A stretch of 64,000 nucleotides of DNA, taken from the NCBI RefSeq assembly GCF_003385495.1, contig NZ_QNUH01000005.1, positions 1 through 64,000 on the forward strand. The letters are read 5' to 3'. Position 1 is the first letter of the stretch. Each line of letters starts with the position of its first letter. This DNA comes from Chryseobacterium elymi (GTDB lineage Bacteria; Bacteroidota; Bacteroidia; Flavobacteriales; Weeksellaceae). Below are positions 52,828 through 61,510 of the stretch, in pieces. The translations under genes were made by a program, and so were the position numbers. The notes beneath the pieces are model-generated. The model was given only the letters and a program-made list of their open reading frames with translations. It was not told where the DNA came from and ran no database searches.

Positions 52828-55680
52828 ATGAATAAAAATTATCAAAAAATTGCTCTGCTTGGAGTATTGTTTTTTATTTCAGCAAATGCCAATGCTCAAA
52901 CTAATGATTCAATAAAAACTAATCAGGTCGATGAAGTGAAAATCACTATTGGTTCACGAAATAAAGCAAGGGTTGCTACCGATACTCCGGTGCCGGTAGA
53001 TGTTATTAATATTGGTTCCCAGTCAGTTTTAAGTCCTCAGATGGACCTTAATCAGATTCTGAATTACGCTGCACCTTCTTTTACATCTAACTCAACAACT
53101 GTAGCAGATGGTACAGATCATGTGGATCCTGCCCAGCTAAGAGGACTTGGACCTGATCAGGTATTAGTCCTGCTCAACGGAAAAAGAAGACATACCTCTT
53201 CTTTGGTCAATATCAACGGATCGCCGGGCAGAGGTTCAGTAGGTACCGATCTTAATGCTATTCCTGCGTTTGCTATAGAGAGGCTGGAAGTACTGAGAGA
53301 CGGAGCTTCTGCACAATACGGCTCTGATGCTATTGCAGGGGTGATTAATGTCATTATGAAGAAAAACACCAATGCTTTTACAGCTGCTATTACTGCAGGA
53401 GCTTTTAATTCAAAAGGATCTAATGACCATCATGGAGGATGGGACGGTGGGAAATACCAGGTAGATCTTAATTACGGGACTAAAGTCGGGACCAATGGAT
53501 TTATTAATTTCACGGCAAGTTTATTAAGCAGAGACGATACCAGGAGGGCTATGGCAGCGACCGGGGATATTTTTAATGCTTATAATGCCATTGAACAGAG
53601 AGCAATGGAAAATGGAGTGAATATTTCTTCACTTTTTGGTAATATTAGCAATACTCCAAATACACAGCAGATTATAAATTATATTCATCAGTATGCCCCA
53701 CAGGTAGGTTATTTTACGGCGCAGCAACAGGCAGATATTCAATCTGCAAGTACTATTGCACAATTGCAGAATTTGTTGAAAGTTAATGTAACTGAAAATG
53801 AATTGGCTTACAGGAGATTAACAAGGGATGATTTTAATATGCGGGTAGGACAGTCGAAATTGACATCCGGCCAGTTTTTTATGAATTCTGAATTTGATCT
53901 TTCATCATCTGTGAAAGGATATGCTTTTGGAGGCATTTCTTACAGAGATGGTAATGCAGCGGGTTTTTTCAGAAGACCCAATCAAAACAGAACGTCTACG
54001 GCCTTATACCCGAACGGTTTCTTACCGGAAATAGCCTCTGATGTTATTGACCTTTCTTTTGCAGGCGGATTTAAAGGGAAATTAGGGAATGTCAACTATG
54101 ACATAAGCAATACCTTTGGACAGAATACTTTTGATTATACTATTAAGAATACGGCCAATGCGTCCATGGCTTATCCCGGTAAAACCGAATTTGATGCAGG
54201 TGGACTGAGCTTTATGCAAAATACAATCAATGCAGATTTCGATACAAAATTTGACTGGCTGAAAGGTTTTAATGTAGCCTTCGGAGGAGAAGCTAGATTT
54301 GAACGGTATAAGATACAAAACGGAGAAGAGGCGTCATGGGCGCTTTATGATATCAATGGAAGGATCCAGACTCCATCAACTGTTGCTTCTTTGAAACCCA
54401 CTGATTTTTTAGGAGCTACCAGACCGGGCGGATCGCAGGTGTTTCCCGGGTTTAGACCTGAAAATGCTCTAAATAAAGGCAGGCAGTCTGTTGCCGCTTA
54501 TGTGGATACCGAACTGGATGTTACGGATAAGTGGCTTTTGAGTGCTGCTTTGCGGTATGAAAACTATTCAGATTTTGGATCTACGTTCAATTATAAAATA
54601 GCAACACGGTATAAACTGACCGATCAGATTAATATAAGAGCAGCTCATTCAACTGGCTTTAGGGCTCCATCTTTACAGCAGATTTATTTCAATGCTACGG
54701 CAACCCAGTTTGTAGGAGGTACAGCATTTGAAGTGGGTACATTTTCAAATGATTCAGAAGCTGCCAAGCTCTTGGGTATTCCACAATTGAAACAGGAAGA
54801 GTCAATTAGTTATTCTGCGGGGTTTACAGCGAAAATTCCACAGGCTAACCTTACTTTTACTGTTGACGGTTATTATATTAAGATCAAAAACAGGGTGGTC
54901 CTTACCGATCAGTTCTCAAGACCGGCCGGAACCTATGCTGACGGAAGCCCGGAAAAAAATCTGCAGAATCTTTTTGACCAGGCCAATGCCAATGCAGCTA
55001 CATTTTTTGCTAATGCTATTGATACTCAGACCAAGGGAGTGGAAGGGGTGATATCTCACAGAGGTAAATTTTCCGAGAAGTTTTCGTTAAATTCTGATCT
55101 GGCAGTGACGGTATCTAAGACCAACCGGGTAGGAGACATTCATGGTTCGGATGCTTTGATTAAAGCAGGGCAGGTCAACCGTTATTACTCGGAATCGAGT
55201 AGGATTTATCTTGAAGAGGCTGTGCCAAGATTTAAAGCTTCTCTTAATAATACTTTGGAAATCAGTAGATTTAATGTGCTTTTGAGAAATGTATATTTCG
55301 GAGAGGTCACGGATCCGAATACAATGGATGCTAATGGAGATGGTATTGTAAGTGGAGAAATCATCAATGGACAGGCTGTTGCTACAGAGCATCCTGTTTG
55401 GGGTGGTAAGGTAATTACAGATTTATCGGTAGGCTACAAATTCAGTGACAGTTTCAGGCTGACCATTGGAGCTAATAATTTATTCGATATTTATCCGGAT
55501 AAAAATTACGGACCAACTGCGGTGAAAGTACCTGCTCTGGATAGTTCCGGTAATTTGACTTACGTTAATGCTGCTCCTATAGATCTTACCAATCAGAATC
55601 AGTTCGTTTACTCCAGAAATACATCCCAGTTTGGAATGAATGGAAGATTTCTTTTTGCAAGAGTTAATCTGAGCTTTTAA
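52828..55680 (+). CDS. Large TonB-dependent outer-membrane receptor
   Basis: An outer-membrane receptor of about 950 residues, starting at ATG 52828 (signal peptide ending NANAQ). The upstream TTG in the same frame adds no signal sequence. The plug domain spans ~35-170 (GSRNKARVATDTPVPVDVI, DPAQLRGLGPDQVLVLLNGKRRHTSSLVNING, and AIERLEVLRDGASAQYGSDAIAGVINVIM). The barrel ends NGRFLFARVNLSF. LRGLGPDQVLVLLNGKRRH with a long barrel is the pattern of the ~900-residue iron-complex or organic-nutrient receptors, not SusC. No substrate-binding partner gene or Fur-like box adjoins it, so the substrate is unknown. Confidence 0.9.
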   Translation: MNKNYQKIALLGVLFFISANANAQTNDSIKTNQVDEVKITIGSRNKARVATDTPVPVDVINIGSQSVLSPQMDLNQILNYAAPSFTSNSTTVADGTDHVDPAQLRGLGPDQVLVLLNGKRRHTSSLVNINGSPGRGSVGTDLNAIPAFAIERLEVLRDGASAQYGSDAIAGVINVIMKKNTNAFTAAITAGAFNSKGSNDHHGGWDGGKYQVDLNYGTKVGTNGFINFTASLLSRDDTRRAMAATGDIFNAYNAIEQRAMENGVNISSLFGNISNTPNTQQIINYIHQYAPQVGYFTAQQQADIQSASTIAQLQNLLKVNVTENELAYRRLTRDDFNMRVGQSKLTSGQFFMNSEFDLSSSVKGYAFGGISYRDGNAAGFFRRPNQNRTSTALYPNGFLPEIASDVIDLSFAGGFKGKLGNVNYDISNTFGQNTFDYTIKNTANASMAYPGKTEFDAGGLSFMQNTINADFDTKFDWLKGFNVAFGGEARFERYKIQNGEEASWALYDINGRIQTPSTVASLKPTDFLGATRPGGSQVFPGFRPENALNKGRQSVAAYVDTELDVTDKWLLSAALRYENYSDFGSTFNYKIATRYKLTDQINIRAAHSTGFRAPSLQQIYFNATATQFVGGTAFEVGTFSNDSEAAKLLGIPQLKQEESISYSAGFTAKIPQANLTFTVDGYYIKIKNRVVLTDQFSRPAGTYADGSPEKNLQNLFDQANANAATFFANAIDTQTKGVEGVISHRGKFSEKFSLNSDLAVTVSKTNRVGDIHGSDALIKAGQVNRYYSESSRIYLEEAVPRFKASLNNTLEISRFNVLLRNVYFGEVTDPNTMDANGDGIVSGEIINGQAVATEHPVWGGKVITDLSVGYKFSDSFRLTIGANNLFDIYPDKNYGPTAVKVPALDSSGNLTYVNAAPIDLTNQNQFVYSRNTSQFGMNGRFLFARVNLSF

Positions 55681-55702
55681 CAGTTTCTTTTTAGATATTA
55701 TG

Positions 55703-55732
55703 AAAAAGGTATGTTTATGCATACCTTTTTTA
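55703..55732 (+). terminator. Terminator of the TonB receptor gene
   Basis: Perfect 11-bp arms (AAAAAGGTATG and CATACCTTTTT) with a 6-nt loop end in a T tract, 22 bp past the stop. Confidence 0.8.
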
Positions 55733-55753
55733 TTTTGGTTGATATGATTTTTT

Positions 55754-55761
55754 TACTTTTG
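55754..55761 (+). promoter_or_regulatory. -7 element of the threonine dehydrogenase-like gene
   Basis: TACTTTTG matches TAnnTTTG, 24 bp before the start at 55786. It is followed by the palindrome TAGAATTCTA. Confidence 0.45.
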
Positions 55762-55785
55762 TAGAATTCTAAAAAAATATGTAAA

Positions 55786-56751
55786 ATGGAATCCTATACG
55801 GAAAGAATATTAATTACGGGTGCTCTGGGACAGATCGGCACCGAACTGACGAACAGGCTTGTTGAAATTCACGGAGCTGATAATGTAGTGGCATCAGGAC
55901 TGGACAGATGGCAAAAGGGGATCACTGCTGCCGGACATTATGAAAGGATGGATGTTACCAATACGCAGCTGGTAAGGCAGGTTATTAAAGACTATGAGAT
56001 CACAACAGTCTATCATTTAGCATCACTTTTGTCAGGAACTTCAGAAAAGCAGCCAATTTTTGCATGGAAGCTGAACCTTGAGCCTCTGCTTCATTTTTGT
56101 GAAATGGCAAAGGAAGGCCTTCTTAAAAAGATCTTCTGGCCAAGCTCAATTGCGGTATTCGGGAAAGGAATTCCAAAACAGAATGTAGGACAGGATGTGG
56201 TTCTGAATCCTACAACAGTTTATGGAATCTCCAAAATGGCAGGAGAGAAGTGGTGTGAGTATTATTTCGACAAGTATGGAGTAGATGTAAGAAGTATAAG
56301 ATATCCGGGACTTATTTCGTGGAAGACTCCTGCTGGAGGGGGTACAACAGACTACGCAGTTGAGATTTTTTATGAAGCAATAGAAGAAGGAAAATATACA
56401 AGTTTCATTTCCCAAGATACAGGAATGCCGATGTTATATATGGATGATGCGATCAATGCAACATTGAAATTAATGGAAGCTCCGAAGGAAAGTCTTACCG
56501 TTCGTTCTTCCTATAATTTAGGTGGAATGTCATTTACACCGAAAGAACTGGCAGAAGAAATCAAGAAAGAAATTCCTGATTTTTCTATCGATTATCAACC
56601 GGATTTCAGACAGGCTATTGCAGATTCTTGGCCGGCTTCCATTGATGATTCCGTAGCGAAAAAAGACTGGGGACTCACTTATGATTTTGGAATTTCTGAA
56701 ATGACGAAGGACATGATTAAGAATCTTAAGGTGAAATTGAATAAAAATTAA
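55786..56751 (+). CDS. SDR-type L-threonine 3-dehydrogenase
   Basis: An enzyme of 321 residues of the extended SDR/epimerase fold. The NAD motif is ILITGALGQIGTELT (~8-22), the catalytic Tyr and Lys are in TTVYGISKMAGEKWCEYYF, and SSIAVFG holds the Ser. RYPGLISWKTPAGGGTTDYAVEIF and the DTGMPMLYMDDAI segment are characteristic of the UDP-galactose-epimerase-like threonine dehydrogenases known from Flavobacterium. It oxidises threonine to 2-amino-3-ketobutyrate. The usual partner kbl is not seen nearby. Confidence 0.88.
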   Translation: MESYTERILITGALGQIGTELTNRLVEIHGADNVVASGLDRWQKGITAAGHYERMDVTNTQLVRQVIKDYEITTVYHLASLLSGTSEKQPIFAWKLNLEPLLHFCEMAKEGLLKKIFWPSSIAVFGKGIPKQNVGQDVVLNPTTVYGISKMAGEKWCEYYFDKYGVDVRSIRYPGLISWKTPAGGGTTDYAVEIFYEAIEEGKYTSFISQDTGMPMLYMDDAINATLKLMEAPKESLTVRSSYNLGGMSFTPKELAEEIKKEIPDFSIDYQPDFRQAIADSWPASIDDSVAKKDWGLTYDFGISEMTKDMIKNLKVKLNKN

Positions 56752-56835
56752 TTACTTAAAGTTTACATTTAAATAATTAACATTTTAACATCTGATTTTT
56801 AATCAATTATAATATTTATCTAAAATTTAATTTAA

Positions 56836-57588
56836 ATGATTTTATTGACTTTTAACATCCTGAATATTGAAGCTGAAGCGAAAAACAGTGCAGAAATTTC
56901 TGATGTGGAAAGACTGAAAATCACAGAAGACAATACAAAAGCTATTCTTCGGATTTTAAATATTCATGATATAAAAGCAAGTTTTTTTATAGAGATTTCT
57001 ATGGCAGGAAAACTGCAGAATTTAATAAAAGCAATTTCATCCAAAGGGCATGAAATTGCTTTTTATAATTTGAATTCTAATCTTCAGGAAATAGAGAATG
57101 TTAAAAAGAATATTGAGGATTTTGTGGAAAAACAGGTTAGAGGAATCAGACAGAAAGATTTTAAGCTTCCTCTGCAGGATTTGAAATCCCTGGAGTTTAA
57201 TTATGTTTCCAATATTGATAATGCAGACATACTTTTTCCGTTCAAAAGATTGAAAAGAGATACAGAAATTAATGAAGAAGACGGACTGAGTATTGTCCCT
57301 GAAAGTATTTCACCATACAGCCAGCTGCCCTATAATGATTTTGTATTTCAGATTCTGCCGATGAATTATTATCAGAATATGGTTTTTGAAACCCTTAAAA
57401 ATGATGATTTTGTACTGATCTACCTCAATTCCTGGCAGTTTACCGATTTTAAAAAATACAGGTTTGATATTCCGTTTTACAGAAGCCTGTTTTCGGGCAA
57501 AAAAATGGAGGACAAACTGGACGCCCTCCTTACCTGGATCAACGAAAAAGAACTTGCCACTTCCCGTATGAAGGATTATATTTTTTAA
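56836..57588 (+). CDS. Degenerate polysaccharide-deacetylase-like protein
   Basis: A protein of 250 residues with the outline of a NodB-fold deacetylase but lacking a signal peptide. The first strand reads ILLTFNILNIE where active enzymes have TFDDG, so the catalytic Asp pair is missing. Later KASFFIEISMAGKLQNLIKAISSKGHEIAFYNLN keeps the ATFF and GHEI landmarks but has no HSxxH metal site. The C-terminal DFVLIYLNSWQF strand fits the fold. It is probably non-catalytic or has a changed function. The mRNA may be monocistronic; it ends at a convergent inverted repeat. Confidence 0.65.
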   Translation: MILLTFNILNIEAEAKNSAEISDVERLKITEDNTKAILRILNIHDIKASFFIEISMAGKLQNLIKAISSKGHEIAFYNLNSNLQEIENVKKNIEDFVEKQVRGIRQKDFKLPLQDLKSLEFNYVSNIDNADILFPFKRLKRDTEINEEDGLSIVPESISPYSQLPYNDFVFQILPMNYYQNMVFETLKNDDFVLIYLNSWQFTDFKKYRFDIPFYRSLFSGKKMEDKLDALLTWINEKELATSRMKDYIF

Positions 57589-57612
57589 ATTTCTTTCTCG
57601 AGGATTTTTATG

Positions 57613-57752
57613 CTCTCGCAGATTTAGCAGATGTTTGCGTTGTAATTGTATCGTACATTGTTAAGATATAAGGGTATTATTGAACTTGCTTATCTGTGGC
57701 TATAGATCATAATATCCATAAACATCTGCATAATCCGCTAAATCTGCGAGAG
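57613..57752. repeat. Imperfect inverted repeat between convergent genes
   Basis: The left arm at 57613-57635 (CTCTCGCAGATTTAGCAGAT) is the near-complement of the right arm at 57720-57752 (ATCTGCATAATCCGC then TAAATCTGCGAGAG), which has one extra stretch. About 85 bp separate them. It fills the gap between two convergent stop codons. Confidence 0.75.
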
Positions 57753-57757
57753 ACTAT

Positions 57758-58963
57758 TTAAGACAGTTCAAAAAGAGTTATTTCCGGTAGAACCCCAACT
57801 CTTCCGGGATAACCAAGAACACCAAAGCCCCTGTTTACATACAGCATCTTGCCTTCACTTTCATAGAGATCAGCCCATTTTGGATAGCGGTACTGTGCCG
57901 GAGACCATTTTATATTTTTAAGATCCAAGCCGAACTGCATCCCGTGGGTGTGTCCTGAAAGGGTCAGATGAATGTTTCCCGGGTGTTTTTTTACCACATA
58001 ATCAAAATGAGTAGGGTCATGGCTCATCAGGATTTTAGGAGCGGATTCTGGTACGCCTTTTAAAGCATCATCAATTTTCCCAAATTGCGGAAATGGTTTC
58101 AGTCCCCAGTTTTCAACGCCGAGAATATAAAGCTTCTCTCCATTTTTGTCTATCATCCTGTGCTCATTTCTCAACATATCAAAACCGGCCTGTTTTTCAT
58201 ATTCAATAAGCGTGTCAAGGTTCTTTTTCTTGGCATCATTAGACGTCCATGATACATAATCGCCGTAATCATGGTTTCCCAGCACTGCAAATTTTCCGTC
58301 TTTTGCTTTGATTTTAGAAAATAACGGGATGAAAGGTTTGAATTCATCAGCAATGTTATTGACCATGTCTCCTGTAAAAAGAACAAGATCAGGGTTTTGC
58401 TCGTTAATTAGGTTAATGGCATGCTGTAATTTGTCCGGATCAGGAAAGCTGCCACTGTGAACGTCAGAGATCTGGATTACTTTATAGCCTTTAAAATCTT
58501 TAGAAAGACCGGGTATTTTTACTTTTATCCTTCTTACGGTATGTCTGTACTTACCAAATGTAATTCCGTCAATAAAAAGAGCTGAAAGAACACCTCCAAG
58601 GCCTAATCCTATCATACTCAGAAACTTTCTTCTTTCAGGGAAAAAGCTTTCTTTCGGTTGTGTTAATCCTATCAGATATCCTCCTGTTCTGAAAATATCG
58701 TCAATAAGCAAAAACAATACTACAAAAATTTTAGGCAGCATGAAGATCAGGAATAGCGAGATCGTGATCTGTGCCCTGACCATGCTTCTGTCCGATCTTT
58801 GGAAATGGGTAACTTCATAGGCGAAAATTCCATAAACGGTCAAAGATACAGCCCAATACCCGAGTCTGACCCAGAAATTATCAGTTAATGTTCTTATGGC
58901 CTGATAAATATAGACTTCTAGAATTAGGAAGATAGCGGCAATGATCAAAAAATTTCTTTGCAT
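57758..58963 (-). CDS. Membrane-anchored metallophosphoesterase
   Basis: A protein of 401 residues with four N-terminal hydrophobic segments (~4-22, 33-50, 65-90, 115-132) and a calcineurin-like phosphoesterase domain (~150-400). Metal-binding motifs are in order: ISDVHSGS, FTGDMVNN, LGNHDYGDY, MSHDPTHFDY and LSGHTHGMQFG. It resembles E. coli YaeI and related UDP-diacylglucosamine-type or phosphodiesterase enzymes. A twin basic ERRKFLSMIGLGLGG precedes the domain and looks like a Tat-like or membrane-insertion segment. Substrate unknown. Confidence 0.9.
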   Translation of the reverse strand: MQRNFLIIAAIFLILEVYIYQAIRTLTDNFWVRLGYWAVSLTVYGIFAYEVTHFQRSDRSMVRAQITISLFLIFMLPKIFVVLFLLIDDIFRTGGYLIGLTQPKESFFPERRKFLSMIGLGLGGVLSALFIDGITFGKYRHTVRRIKVKIPGLSKDFKGYKVIQISDVHSGSFPDPDKLQHAINLINEQNPDLVLFTGDMVNNIADEFKPFIPLFSKIKAKDGKFAVLGNHDYGDYVSWTSNDAKKKNLDTLIEYEKQAGFDMLRNEHRMIDKNGEKLYILGVENWGLKPFPQFGKIDDALKGVPESAPKILMSHDPTHFDYVVKKHPGNIHLTLSGHTHGMQFGLDLKNIKWSPAQYRYPKWADLYESEGKMLYVNRGFGVLGYPGRVGVLPEITLFELS

Positions 58964-58976
58964 AATACATCTAAAA

Positions 58977-59008
58977 AAAGCACAAAGAATACATTTCCCC
59001 TGTGCTTT
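58977..59008 (-). terminator. Terminator of the KASIII-like gene
   Basis: AAAGCACA and TGTGCTTT form an 8-bp stem, followed on the minus strand by TTTTTA. It lies between the KASIII-like gene and the phosphoesterase gene. Confidence 0.6.
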
Positions 59009-59032
59009 ATATTTTTTTGTTATTTAAATATT

Positions 59033-60100
59033 TTAAGGAAATCTGTAAACGATAGCATTGATGTTCATTCCGGCACCTACCGAAGTCATCACAATGTTAC
59101 CTTTATCTTTAAACGTTTGACCTTCCATTTTTCCTTTAATTATTAAATCATACATTGTAGGAATGGTTGCTACAGATGTATTTCCAAGATCCTGGATCGT
59201 CATAGGAGAGATCGCATGGTCGTAATCTTTTATATCATAAAGCTTATGAAGCCTTTCGATCATGGCATAATCCATTTTGGCATTGGCCTGGTGAATAAGG
59301 ATCTTATCAATATCTTGGATAGAAAGTTTCGCATCTTCGATTGTTTCTTTGATCGCTGAAGGAACATTTTTAAGGGCGTATTCATAGATCTTTCTTCCCT
59401 GCATTCTTACGTAAAGGCGCCTCTGGTCTACATTAGCGTTAATAGAAGGTGCATTTTCCAGGTAACAAAGCTCCGGACCGTTGTCGCAGATCGTGTTGTG
59501 GGCAATAATACCTACATTTTCCTGCTCTGTAGCCTGTACTACCACTGCTCCGGCTCCGTCGGCAAAGATCATTCTGTTTCTGTCATGCGGATCAGTAACG
59601 CGGCTTAATGTTTCTGCGCCTACCACAAGAATGGTTTTTGCGGCTTTTGCTTTGATAAGATTGTCCGCAAGGATCATGGCTTCCACCCATCCCGGACATC
59701 CGAAGATCATATCATAAGTAACACATTTTCTATTTTTAATGCCCAACTTATTTTTTACTCTTGCTGCCATATTCGGCATAAAATTCACATATCCGTCTAC
59801 AGTAACTTCTCCGAAGTTGCTCGCATAAATAATATAGTCCAGTTCTTCACCATCTACTTTAGCATCCTCAAGGGCAGCTTTGGCAGCCTCAGAACCGATC
59901 TGTGAGTTGGAAAGATCGTCCTCAATAAATCTTCTGTTTTCTATTTCTGTGATTTCTACAAACTTTGCGATGGTTTCTTCTGCAGGTTTTTCAATCTTAA
60001 CTCCGTCTTCAGTGTAGAACTCAGAATCCATGAAATAATCTCTACCAATAACTCTGTTAGGAATATAGGATCCGGAACCAATAATGATCGTATTTGGCAT
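59033..60100 (-). CDS. 3-oxoacyl-ACP synthase III family protein
   Basis: A thiolase-fold condensing enzyme of 355 residues. The catalytic triad is Cys135 (DMIFGCPGWVEA), His270 (ILIHQANAKMD) and Asn307 (DLGNTSVATIP). The C-terminus GNIVMTSVGAGMNINAIVYRF is typical. It probably starts fatty-acid or related acyl chain synthesis by condensing an acyl-CoA with malonyl-ACP. Compared with housekeeping FabH it has an insert near residues 25-60 (FYTEDGVKIEKPAEETIAKF), as in secondary KASIII-like enzymes of Bacteroidota, so a special acyl product is possible. Confidence 0.88.
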   Translation of the reverse strand: MPNTIIIGSGSYIPNRVIGRDYFMDSEFYTEDGVKIEKPAEETIAKFVEITEIENRRFIEDDLSNSQIGSEAAKAALEDAKVDGEELDYIIYASNFGEVTVDGYVNFMPNMAARVKNKLGIKNRKCVTYDMIFGCPGWVEAMILADNLIKAKAAKTILVVGAETLSRVTDPHDRNRMIFADGAGAVVVQATEQENVGIIAHNTICDNGPELCYLENAPSINANVDQRRLYVRMQGRKIYEYALKNVPSAIKETIEDAKLSIQDIDKILIHQANAKMDYAMIERLHKLYDIKDYDHAISPMTIQDLGNTSVATIPTMYDLIIKGKMEGQTFKDKGNIVMTSVGAGMNINAIVYRFP

Positions 60101-60125
60101 TCGTTTATATGATTTTTTAAAGATG

Positions 60126-60178
60126 CAAAGTTAATAATTAATATTAATAACGGAGAATTAAAAATATTATTAAATTTG
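60126..60178. promoter_or_regulatory. Divergent -7 elements
   Basis: TAACTTTG on the minus strand (60126-60133) serves the KASIII-like gene, and TAAATTTG on the plus strand (60171-60178) serves the unknown gene at 60202. Both match TAnnTTTG. Confidence 0.5.
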
Positions 60179-60201
60179 CAAAAATTGTACTTTACAATCG
60201 T

Positions 60202-60771
60202 ATGAAAAACAACTCGTCCTTAAAAGGCTTACTTATTGCAGCTGTGGTGTTTATCGTTGCCTTTGGGGTCTACTTCTTCTTTTTAGCCAAGAAAAATTAT
60301 TTTGTAGTAGACAATCCTACCCCCAATACATATTATTTTAAGATCAATAACGGTTCCGAAGGGGTTATTTCTGCGGGCCAGTATGTACATGTGGACGTAA
60401 AAAAAGGGAAAAACTCTATCAAAGTTTTCGACCAGAACAAGAAAATGCTGTATGATTCTGCATTTGAAGTAAGTAAGATTCGTGGACTGATCAATATTGC
60501 CCATCAGGATTATTATATTAATGATCAATATTATGGGTACAATCTTAAAAAAGATTCATTACTTTTGGCCCTGGACAAAACCACAATTGACGGAAAAGCT
60601 TATTTTGGAGGAGCAAGGCACTTCAATAAGCTTTATACTGAAGATTTTTATTATAATGTAGATGAAGATTACGATAAGGTAATTAAAAACATCCAAAAGG
60701 TGGAATCGAGATCAAAGATCTTCAGAAAGCAGGATTTCCTAAATTATTACAAAGAATATTACAAGTTTTAA
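60202..60771 (+). CDS. Hypothetical single-pass membrane protein, 189 aa
   Basis: An N-terminal hydrophobic helix (~9-28, LLIAAVVFIVAFGVYFFFLA) anchors a domain of about 155 residues that should lie in the periplasm. The domain starts YFVVDNPTPNTYYFKINNGSEGVISAGQYVHVDVKKGKNSIKVFD, suggesting a beta-sandwich, and is rich in Tyr and Lys toward the end. I recognise no named family. It is 4 bp upstream of menG and so co-transcribed with menG and the PorT-like gene. Confidence 0.7.
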   Translation: MKNNSSLKGLLIAAVVFIVAFGVYFFFLAKKNYFVVDNPTPNTYYFKINNGSEGVISAGQYVHVDVKKGKNSIKVFDQNKKMLYDSAFEVSKIRGLINIAHQDYYINDQYYGYNLKKDSLLLALDKTTIDGKAYFGGARHFNKLYTEDFYYNVDEDYDKVIKNIQKVESRSKIFRKQDFLNYYKEYYKF

Positions 60772-60775
60772 AGTT

Positions 60776-61507
60776 TTGACAAAAGATATTACCAAAGTTA
60801 CTCCCTACAATTCTGAGGCTACCAAGAAAAGCCAGGTAGAGGATATGTTCGACAATATTGCACCGAAGTATGACCTTCTGAATCATGTTTTATCTATGAA
60901 AATTGATGTTTTATGGAGAAATACATTGGTGAAAATGATGAAAAAAGACAATCCGCAGGAAGTGTTGGATGTGGCTACAGGAACGGGAGATTTAGCAATC
61001 ACCATTGAAAAAGGAACCGATGCGAAAGTAATTGGTTTGGATTTATCACAACAAATGCTGAATGTTGGCGTTATTAAAATAAAAAAACTTAAATTAGACG
61101 GCAAAATTTCCATGCAAAAAGGGGATGCAGAAAATTTACCTTTCGAGGACAATAGATTCGACGCTGTTTCCGTTGCATTTGGAGTGAGAAATTTTGAAAA
61201 CCTTACCAAAGGTTTGGCAGAATTAAGAAGAGTAGTTAAAGATAACAAGAGTGTTTATATACTGGAGTTTTCAAAGGTTGAGGGGTTCTTAGGGCCATTT
61301 TATATGTTTTATTTCAAAAATATATTACCTGCCATTGGCAGACTGGTTTCCAAAGATAATAGGGCATATACATACCTTCCGGATTCTGTAAATGCTTTTC
61401 CTTTCGGGGAAAAGATGAAACAAATTCTTTTAGATACAGGATTTAAGAAAGTAGAATATAAAAAGTTAAGTTTAGGTATAGCCACAATTTATAAAGCAAC
61501 AAAGTAA
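60776..61507 (+). CDS. menG: Demethylmenaquinone methyltransferase
   Basis: An enzyme of 243 residues that makes the final methylation of menaquinone (UbiE/MenG/COQ5 family). Signatures are YDLLNHVLSMKIDVLWRNTLV, the SAM motif VLDVATGTGDLAI, FDAVSVAFGVRNFENLTKGLAELRRVVK, and the C-terminal ATIYKATK. I choose the TTG at 60776 as start because the translation MTKDITKVTPYNSEATKKSQVEDMFDNIAPKYD matches the usual N-terminus of Bacteroidota MenG; the next ATG would cut off this part. Confidence 0.93.
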   Translation: MTKDITKVTPYNSEATKKSQVEDMFDNIAPKYDLLNHVLSMKIDVLWRNTLVKMMKKDNPQEVLDVATGTGDLAITIEKGTDAKVIGLDLSQQMLNVGVIKIKKLKLDGKISMQKGDAENLPFEDNRFDAVSVAFGVRNFENLTKGLAELRRVVKDNKSVYILEFSKVEGFLGPFYMFYFKNILPAIGRLVSKDNRAYTYLPDSVNAFPFGEKMKQILLDTGFKKVEYKKLSLGIATIYKATK

Positions 61508-61510
61508 CCT

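Noticed and set aside
52828-55680. SusC-type glycan receptor
   Set aside because: No SusD gene follows and the N-terminal carboxypeptidase-like domain typical of SusC is absent.
55754-55775. TAGAATTCTA palindrome as another Fur-like box
   Set aside because: It lacks the central base and the outer ATT/AAT parts of the boxes at 6185 and 7190, is single, and precedes a threonine catabolism gene.
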